Of a DNA stretch of 64,000 nt, positions 58,927 through 64,000 are shown piece by piece. The DNA is from Ruminiclostridium sp. (GTDB lineage Bacteria > Bacillota > Clostridia > Oscillospirales > Ruminococcaceae), in assembly GCA_017635095.1 (NCBI GenBank), contig JAGBMA010000042.1:17325-81324 (forward strand). Reading direction: 5' to 3'. Under the pieces are notes generated by a model that was not told the DNA's origin, did no database searches, and worked only from the letters and a program-made list of their open reading frames with translations. Position 1 is the stretch's first letter; each line of letters starts with the position of its first letter. The position numbers were made by a program, and so were the translations under genes.

Positions 58927-60444
58927 ATGGTTATCACGAAGATACAAGCCGCCACAGATGTTAAGATCATCACAAGGCTTGCGGCATACATAAGAGTATC
59001 AAGCGACAGCGACGATCAGATCCATTCATTCTCGGCGCAGTACAGATATTACAATAATATCGCAGCCAACAGCACAGACACGATATTGATCGATATTTAC
59101 GCGGACGAGGGCATCACAGGAACTTGCACTGACAAGCGTGACGAGTTCAACCGTATGATGAACGATGCCCGCAAGCACAAGTTTGACAGAGTCATAGTAA
59201 AATCCGTAACGAGATTCGCTCGTAACACGAAAGACTGCCTCGAAGCGGTTCGGGAACTGAAGCAGCTCGGAATATCCGTTTACTTCGAGGAAAACAACAT
59301 TGACACTAACAAGACCGAGGGTGAAACGCTCATAACCCTGCTCGGTATGGTGGCGCAGAATGAATCGCTGTCCATATCGAAAAATATGCGCTGGGGCATA
59401 CAGAAACGTATGCAGAACGGAACATACATAAATTGCTCCTCGGCTTATGGATATAGATACGAAGATAGAAAACACTTGGTAGATGAACCCGCTGCCGACA
59501 CAGTACGCAGGATATTCTCTGATTATCTTAGCGGTTCGGGAGTCAAGGAGATTGCCGAGGCTCTTGAAGAAGAAACCGGAGAGACATGGCACGCTACAAA
59601 AATAAGATATATATTAGGAAATGAACGGTATATCGGGGACTCGATGTTCCAAAAGAAATATAACACCGAAACTCTTCCTTTCAGGAAGAAACGTAACAGG
59701 GGTGAGCTTCCGAGATACTATGTCGAAGGTACACAAGAGCCTATAATAAACAGAGAAACATTCAACGCGGTACAGGAACTTCTGAAACAGCGTGAAAATA
59801 ATAACCCACAGGGGCATCAATACATATTTACCAAAAAGATCGTGTGCAGTCATTGTGGGCATTCGTTCAAACGGGTAGTTATCAAAGGCGTAGTATATTG
59901 GGTGTGCAACTATCACAATAAAAATTCAAAGAACTGCCCTATGAAGCCTATTCCCGAGACTGCGATACAAGACGCATATATACGGATGTTCAATAAACTG
60001 AAAAGGTTCGGGCAGGAAATCATCTCCCCCGCTGTCAGCCAGCTCGAGGACTTGATAATGAAGAAACAATGCGGAAATCAGCAGATACTCATATCTCGCG
60101 GTGAACTGACTGCAGCCCGTGAGAAGATGAACCAGATCACCCGACTGCACAGCAACGGGATACTGTCCGATGACATATACAATGCACAGAAAAAAGAGAT
60201 TGAAGCGAAGATCATGCGTCTGAAAGAACTTATGACCGCCGCTTGCGATACGGACAGAATCATCAGCACTCTGGACAAGCTCTCCGATCTTATGGACATT
60301 CTTGACGAGCATGAAGTCATGGCAGAATTCGATGAAGCCATGTTCGGGCTGACTATTGAGAAAATAACCGCCCTGTCCGAGAACGAGATAATGTTCAGGC
60401 TCATCGGCGACGTGGAATTCAAAGAAACCATAGAAAGGCGGTAA
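58927..60444 (+). CDS. Large serine recombinase 1
   Basis: ATG at 58927 follows AAAGGA; longer in-frame extension has no RBS. The 505-residue enzyme has a resolvase domain with catalytic Ser25 in YIRVSS, DEGITGT, then VKSVTRFARNT with the active-site Arg residues. A recombinase domain follows (about 160-270: GYRYEDRKHLVDEPAADTVR in motif form), then a zinc ribbon (CSHCGHSFKR...CNYHNKNSKNCP) and a coiled coil (380-440). Large serine recombinases integrate and excise elements at short att sites. First of a trio in one operon. Confidence 0.9.
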   Translation: MVITKIQAATDVKIITRLAAYIRVSSDSDDQIHSFSAQYRYYNNIAANSTDTILIDIYADEGITGTCTDKRDEFNRMMNDARKHKFDRVIVKSVTRFARNTKDCLEAVRELKQLGISVYFEENNIDTNKTEGETLITLLGMVAQNESLSISKNMRWGIQKRMQNGTYINCSSAYGYRYEDRKHLVDEPAADTVRRIFSDYLSGSGVKEIAEALEEETGETWHATKIRYILGNERYIGDSMFQKKYNTETLPFRKKRNRGELPRYYVEGTQEPIINRETFNAVQELLKQRENNNPQGHQYIFTKKIVCSHCGHSFKRVVIKGVVYWVCNYHNKNSKNCPMKPIPETAIQDAYIRMFNKLKRFGQEIISPAVSQLEDLIMKKQCGNQQILISRGELTAAREKMNQITRLHSNGILSDDIYNAQKKEIEAKIMRLKELMTAACDTDRIISTLDKLSDLMDILDEHEVMAEFDEAMFGLTIEKITALSENEIMFRLIGDVEFKETIERR

Positions 60445-60448
60445 CGCT

Positions 60449-61225
60449 ATGAAATGCAACAGAAACATTCCGTTCGGATATATGATGCGCGGCGGCAAGT
60501 ACATTGCCGAACCTGCGGAATCCGAAGCCGTCCGTCAGATATTCGAAATGTATCTGAACGGAATGTCTCTGAAAAGCATTGCTGCCGAGATGACCACGCC
60601 ATATAACAATAGCAAGACTCTGTGGAACAAAAACATGGTCAGCCGCATAATTGAAAACAAGCGGTATCTCGGCGATGATACATATCCTCAGATCATAGAG
60701 CAGGACACATTTGACCGAGCAAATGCCATAAAAACCGAAAAAGGAAAAACAGCACTTCCGGTGGATAACACCACCAAATACCTACGAAGCCTTATAGAAT
60801 ACGGCAAGAACGCCGAATGCAAGCGTTTGAGCGTAAACGACATAAAGGCACTTGCTGTGACAGCGATAAATACGCTGATAGCAGAGCCAATGCTCGCGGC
60901 ACCTAACGACAGCGTAGAATACAAGCCGACAGCACAGCTTATGGTCACAGAAGCGCAGATAAAGGAGCAGATGAACGATCCCGCCGCCGATGCGGACAAG
61001 CTCATGACAGATATACTTCGGGCGGTCTCGATGCGGTATGACAGCTTCGCATACGATGACCGCGACAAAACCGCTCCTCTGCTCGATCTGCTTATGCAGC
61101 ACGAAAAGACCGAGGATTTTGATATGGAACTGACCAAACAGGTCATTAAACATATAATCATAGACGGTAGTACGGTCAGCGCCGTGCTTGTCAATGATAG
61201 AAAAATACAGATCAAGGGGGCGTGA
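60449..61225 (+). CDS. Recombinase-domain protein lacking the catalytic resolvase domain
   Basis: Four bases after the first recombinase stop. The 258-residue protein starts directly in the DNA-binding recombinase domain (RNIPFGYMMRGGKYIAEPAE, AVRQIFEMYLNGMSLKSIAAEM, VSRIIENKRYLGDDTYP). It has no Ser catalytic domain and no Cys zinc ribbon. The rest is helical. It is the middle member of a known three-gene recombinase arrangement in clostridial elements. It probably acts as an accessory DNA-binding partner that sets specificity or direction, as it cannot cut DNA itself. Confidence 0.82.
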   Translation: MKCNRNIPFGYMMRGGKYIAEPAESEAVRQIFEMYLNGMSLKSIAAEMTTPYNNSKTLWNKNMVSRIIENKRYLGDDTYPQIIEQDTFDRANAIKTEKGKTALPVDNTTKYLRSLIEYGKNAECKRLSVNDIKALAVTAINTLIAEPMLAAPNDSVEYKPTAQLMVTEAQIKEQMNDPAADADKLMTDILRAVSMRYDSFAYDDRDKTAPLLDLLMQHEKTEDFDMELTKQVIKHIIIDGSTVSAVLVNDRKIQIKGA

Positions 61226-62862
61226 CAACGATGTTAGCACCGACCATACCTACAAAAACGGACGGCGTAACGCGGGTAACGGTCATTCCCGCCAAGCCGC
61301 AGACCGAGACTGCAAAGAAGAAAAGCTCTGTGAAGCGTGTTGCCGCCTACTGCCGAGTATCGACAGCCGAGGACGAGCAGCTCAACAGCTATGAGACTCA
61401 ATGCCAATACTACGACGAGTATATTGCCTCTCACGAGGATTGGAAGAAGGTAGCAATCTTCGCTGATGAGGGTATCACCGGCACTCAGGCGAAGAAACGC
61501 CCGGAGTTCCTCAGGATGATACGATACTGCCGCCGCGGGAGCATTGACATAATACTTGCCAAGTCGGTTAGTCGCTTTGCCCGTAACACCGTGGAGAGCT
61601 TGCAGTATGTGCGTGAACTGAAAGAGCTTGGCATTGCGGTCATATTCGAGAAAGAGAACATAAATACCCTCGAGCAATCAGATGAGATGCTGCTGACGAT
61701 ATTCTCATGGTTCGCCCAAGCGGAATCCGAGAGTATCAGCAAAAACGTGTCATGGGGAATCCGGCGCTCCTTCGAGCAAGGCAAATTCAGTATGGCAACA
61801 GTCTTCGGTTATGAAAAGGACGAGAATGGCGATCCTCGCATAGTTCCCGAGCAAGCGGAAACAGTAAGAATGATATTCGATATGTTCCTTACGGGATCAA
61901 GCTACAGGAATATAATTGACAGGCTGAAAGGACTTGGCAGACCGAAAAGAAACGGCAAGACCGACTGGTCCGTAGCCAACATCTCCAAAATACTTCAGAA
62001 CGAGAAATATGCGGGAGATGCGCTCCTGCAAAAGACTTACACGACAGATTGCATATCGAAGAAGAAAAAGAAAAACACCGGCGAGCTCCCGATGTACTAC
62101 GTCACCGACCATCATGAAGCGATAATCGACCGTGACACCTTTAACAAAGCGCAGGTCGAGATCAGCCGTCGGAACTGCTTAAATAAGGCATCGCAGAACC
62201 CGACCAACAATTCCGGAAAATACAGCGCCAAATATGCGCTGACAGAGAGAATGTACTGCGCAGAATGCGGTGCGGCGTACCGCAGGACAACATGGACGGC
62301 AAAGGGCTACAAGGAGATCGTGTGGCGCTGTGTGAGTCGTTTGGAGAGCGGGAAGAAGAAATGCCACCACTCCCCGACTCTCCACGAAGAAAGCGTCCAC
62401 AGAGCTATTTTGGACGCGATAAACAGTTTCTGCGCGATAGGTGATGATGTTCGGCAGAAGCTGAGAGCAGATATTCAAGAGGTCGTGATCCCGAACGGAC
62501 AGATCATCTCTCAGCTCGAACAGCTTCGCTCTGACCGGAACGATGAGATAAGCAGACTGCTGGAATTATCGCTTACCGAGACCGATTATACAAAATATGA
62601 CGGAGAGTTCAAACGGCTCTCCGATGAGATAGATGCAATAAACGAACAGATCAGAACCGAGCGTGATAAGCTCACCGATCATTCAATAACAACTGATGCC
62701 GTTCAGAATATACTGGACGAGATCGACCGGACGGAATTCCGTCTGACCGAATATGATGACACCCTCACCAGACGCTTCATAGAGCGGATAGATGTCATTG
62801 ACAAACACACCATCAGGATCACCTTCATCGGCGGGTTCCAGACCGAGAAGGTGCTTGAATAA
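61222..62862 (+). CDS. Large serine recombinase 2
   Basis: GTG at 61222 overlaps the previous stop (GTGA), with AGGGGG six bases upstream; ATG at 61231 is an alternative start. The 546-residue enzyme has catalytic Ser47 in YCRVST, DEGITGT, and AKSVSRFARNT. The recombinase domain (about 190-290) has FGYEKDENGDPRIVPEQAET, and the zinc ribbon is CAECGAAYRR...CVSRLESGKKKC. A long coiled coil (430-510) precedes a beta end (HTIRITFIGG). It is full length. With recombinase 1 and the catalytically empty partner it likely excises and integrates the element. Confidence 0.9.
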   Translation: MTTMLAPTIPTKTDGVTRVTVIPAKPQTETAKKKSSVKRVAAYCRVSTAEDEQLNSYETQCQYYDEYIASHEDWKKVAIFADEGITGTQAKKRPEFLRMIRYCRRGSIDIILAKSVSRFARNTVESLQYVRELKELGIAVIFEKENINTLEQSDEMLLTIFSWFAQAESESISKNVSWGIRRSFEQGKFSMATVFGYEKDENGDPRIVPEQAETVRMIFDMFLTGSSYRNIIDRLKGLGRPKRNGKTDWSVANISKILQNEKYAGDALLQKTYTTDCISKKKKKNTGELPMYYVTDHHEAIIDRDTFNKAQVEISRRNCLNKASQNPTNNSGKYSAKYALTERMYCAECGAAYRRTTWTAKGYKEIVWRCVSRLESGKKKCHHSPTLHEESVHRAILDAINSFCAIGDDVRQKLRADIQEVVIPNGQIISQLEQLRSDRNDEISRLLELSLTETDYTKYDGEFKRLSDEIDAINEQIRTERDKLTDHSITTDAVQNILDEIDRTEFRLTEYDDTLTRRFIERIDVIDKHTIRITFIGGFQTEKVLE

Positions 62863-62891
62863 TTCTCCTTTTTTTACCCTCCCTTTATTTA

Positions 62892-62930
62892 TCCTGCCGA
62901 AGCACATACTTCGGCAGGAATTCCTTTTGA
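62892..62930 (+). terminator. Terminator after the recombinase operon
   Basis: TCCTGCCGAAG pairs perfectly with CTTCGGCAGGA (62909-62919) around a 6-base loop, followed by ATTCCTTTT. Confidence 0.75.
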
Positions 62931-62965
62931 AAATAATGACTGCTTTAGTTTTATTATAAATTGTG

Positions 62966-62994
62966 TTGACAAATGCTGAGAAATGGGTTATAAT
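62966..62994 (+). promoter_or_regulatory. Consensus promoter of the HU gene
   Basis: TTGACA (62966-62971), 17 bp, TATAAT (62989-62994), as expected for a highly expressed gene. Confidence 0.88.
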
Positions 62995-63044
62995 AAAGGA
63001 AATCCACCGGATATGTGGAACTTTTACAACTCAGGAGAATGAAA

Positions 63045-63320
63045 ATGACAAAAGCAGAACTCATTTCGGCAATTGCCGAGAAGACCGAACTTACAAAGAA
63101 GGACTCCGGCAAGGCTCTTGACGCTTTGACCGAGGTTATCACCGAAACACTCGCAAAGGGTGACAAGGTGCAGCTTATAGGCTTCGGCACATTCGAGTCC
63201 CGCGCTCGTGCGGCAAGAACGGGCATCAACCCGCAGACAAAGAAGAAGATCAAGATTAAGGCTACTAAGGTTCCCGCTTTCAAGGCTGGGCAGGCTTTGA
63301 AGGACGCAGTTGCTAAGTAA
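63045..63320 (+). CDS. HU-family DNA-binding protein
   Basis: CAGGAG RBS; ATG at 63045 gives the canonical N-terminus [20 protein letters not shown]. The 91-residue protein has [20 protein letters not shown] (DNA-binding arm, with the conserved RxG-x-NP) and [17 protein letters not shown] bends and compacts DNA and assists recombination and replication. It could be a chromosomal gene flanking the element or part of it; its place just after the recombinase terminator and its own consensus promoter suggest a chromosomal gene, but the attachment site is not identified. Confidence 0.93.
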   Translation: MTKAELISAIAEKTELTKKDSGKALDALTEVITETLAKGDKVQLIGFGTFESRARAARTGINPQTKKKIKIKATKVPAFKAGQALKDAVAK

Positions 63321-63392
63321 GCGGCTATTCGCTTTGGGAAACCGCTCGTCTTTGAGTTAAACAAAAAATCTAAAGTGTTAACTCCAGACAAC

Positions 63393-63425
63393 AAAAAAGC
63401 ATCTGATAAAATCAGGTGCTTTTTT
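63393..63425 (+). terminator. Terminator after the HU gene
   Basis: AAAAAAGCATCTGAT pairs with ATCAGGTGCTTTTTT (one G-T pair) around a 3-base loop; T-run included. Its sequence recurs at 63637. Confidence 0.85.
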
Positions 63426-63564
63426 GTTGTCCGTGGGAGCGAGGGGGATTCGGAGACGCTGCATGATGCAGCGGAGCGCCTGACCCCAAGCGCGGCACGG
63501 AAGCCGCGCATATCAGTCGGCGCGTTCCACACCGCTCCCACCAGGCGCGACGGCGCCGCCGAAT
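63426..63564. other. GC-rich non-coding stretch between terminators
   Basis: No convincing gene; both strands have only short frames. It contains the palindrome CGCTGCAT-G-ATGCAGCG (63456-63472) and a GC-rich part (GGCGCGACGGCGCCGCC). Composition is unlike neighbouring DNA. Confidence 0.45.
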
Positions 63565-63604
63565 AAAACCTCCGCAAGATGCTTCTTGTCGGAGGTTTTG
63601 TTTT
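63565..63604 (+). terminator. Second terminator
   Basis: AAAACCTCCG (63565-63574) pairs with CGGAGGTTTT (63590-63599) around a 15-base loop, followed by GTTTT. Confidence 0.75.
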
Positions 63605-63636
63605 ACCTTAGACATTAAGTATCCGGGAGAGCAACC

Positions 63637-63667
63637 AAAAGCATCTGACGAAATCAGGTGCTTTTTT
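63637..63667 (+). terminator. Third terminator, near-copy of the first
   Basis: AAAAGCATCTGA and TCAGGTGCTTTT. The stem plus the following GTTGTCC.TGGGA.CGAGGGGG repeats the sequence at 63393-63450 with few changes, so the segment was duplicated. Confidence 0.75.
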
Positions 63668-63732
63668 GTTGTCCATGGGAACGAGGGGGGCGGAGCTGTC
63701 CGCAAATTTCTGAAATCGTTTATAATCAATGC

Positions 63733-63761
63733 TTGCATTATTTTTTCAAATGTGATATAAT
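63733..63761 (+). promoter_or_regulatory. Promoter-like sequence before the structured region
   Basis: TTGCAT (63733-63738), 17 bp, TATAAT (63756-63761). No gene with an RBS follows within 200 bases, so it may drive a non-coding RNA. Confidence 0.6.
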
Positions 63762-63866
63762 AATAAAATGCGAAAAAAGGTACACATACTTCATTTCATT
63801 ATGGCAGTTCCGGCTGAGCTCGGACGGGAGTTCCCCGACCATCAGAAAACGCAGTTTTTATAATTC

Positions 63867-63974
63867 ATGTGTCCTCAATAACTGCCTTTTGGCAGTTATT
63901 GGCTGAAAATCTGCAAAACAGATTTTCAGATGTTGTTTAAATGCGCCTGCGGTGCATTTAAACAACGGACACAT
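63867..63974. ncRNA. Candidate four-way-junction RNA or DNA element
   Basis: ATGTGTCC (63867-63874) is the exact complement of GGACACAT (63967-63974). Inside lie three perfect hairpins in a row: AATAACTGCC/GGCAGTTATT (63877-63900), CTGAAAATCTG/CAGATTTTCAG (63903-63929) and GTTGTTTAAATGC/GCATTTAAACAAC (63932-63966). This gives a closed cloverleaf-like structure with almost no unpaired junction bases. It is not a tRNA. It lies about 100 bases after a promoter-like site and may extend past the window end. RNA family unknown; a mobile palindromic element is an alternative. Confidence 0.5.
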
Positions 63975-64000
63975 TCCTTGATGTCAAGCTCATTTCGTCC

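Noticed and set aside
63658-63906. An open frame near the right edge
   Set aside because: It crosses a terminator, a promoter-like site and the hairpin array, and has no RBS.
1-64000. tRNA, rRNA genes and CRISPR arrays
   Set aside because: No sequence with the needed folds or regularly spaced repeats was seen; the hairpin cluster at 63867-63974 lacks tRNA consensus bases.

Overview
The window looks like a Gram-positive anaerobe of the Oscillospiraceae, most likely Ruminococcus or a close relative. This is inferred from the mid-range GC content, strong AGGAGG-type ribosome binding sites, frequent TTG/GTG starts, and protein families (CD1107/CD1108/CD1110/CD1115-type conjugation genes, MobP3 relaxase, DUF3846, DUF6103, DUF6465) typical of conjugative elements in gut Clostridia. 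I see no tRNA, rRNA or CRISPR array.

Region 1 (1-26.6 kb) is the conjugation half of an integrative and conjugative element (ICE). It holds a secreted Thr-rich protein (cut by the window edge), a large secreted aromatic-rich protein, and VirB2-, VirB6-, VirB3- and VirB4-like transfer genes. The VirB4 appears split: a separate gene carries what looks like its N-terminal domain. A long accessory block follows: paralogues with ArdA-like antirestriction domains, an amidoligase plus gamma-glutamylcyclotransferase pair, DUF3846 and DUF6103. Then come a likely oriT, a relaxosome accessory protein, a MobP3 relaxase fused to Sel1 repeats, a winged-helix replication-type regulator, a DUF3991/Toprim protein, two small ribbon-helix-helix-like proteins and a VirD4 coupling protein. 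At least eleven accessory proteins, but none of the structural transfer proteins, end in an acidic stretch followed by a Met-rich tip. This is the most unusual protein-level pattern in the window.

Region 2 (26.6-38.9 kb) is a RiPP (ribosomally made, modified peptide) cargo cluster. It has four Nif11-type precursors, a divergent orphan 39-residue Nif11-leader-like peptide, a radical SAM/SPASM maturase, an NHLM-type HlyD-like protein, a C39-peptidase ABC transporter and a second NHLM ABC transporter. A PrsW-type membrane protease and a two-component system (LytS-like kinase, REC plus XRE-HTH regulator) lie on the opposite strand.

Region 3 (38.9-57.2 kb) combines partner-switching signalling with envelope modification. 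It has three membrane SpoIIE-type phosphatases, three RsbW-like ATPase-fold proteins, two STAS proteins plus a methyltransferase-STAS fusion, and an HD-GYP protein. With these are an MBOAT O-acyltransferase, an AlgJ/DHHW protein, a lipoprotein, a secreted protein with a C-terminal anchor, and a membrane acyltransferase. Four promoters share the 15-bp palindrome TTACCAnnnTGGTAA placed directly against the -35 box with a 17-bp spacer. Two are divergent at the RiPP locus and two lie at the start of region 3, so RiPP production and the envelope genes appear to form one regulon. The REC-XRE regulator is the natural candidate to bind it.

Region 4 (57.2-64 kb) holds strong hairpins, a sigma-factor-like protein whose leader can hide its ribosome binding site, and a trio of large serine recombinases (two catalytic, one without the catalytic domain) that likely move the element. 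An HU gene, repeated terminators and a possible promoter-driven structured RNA running to the window edge follow.
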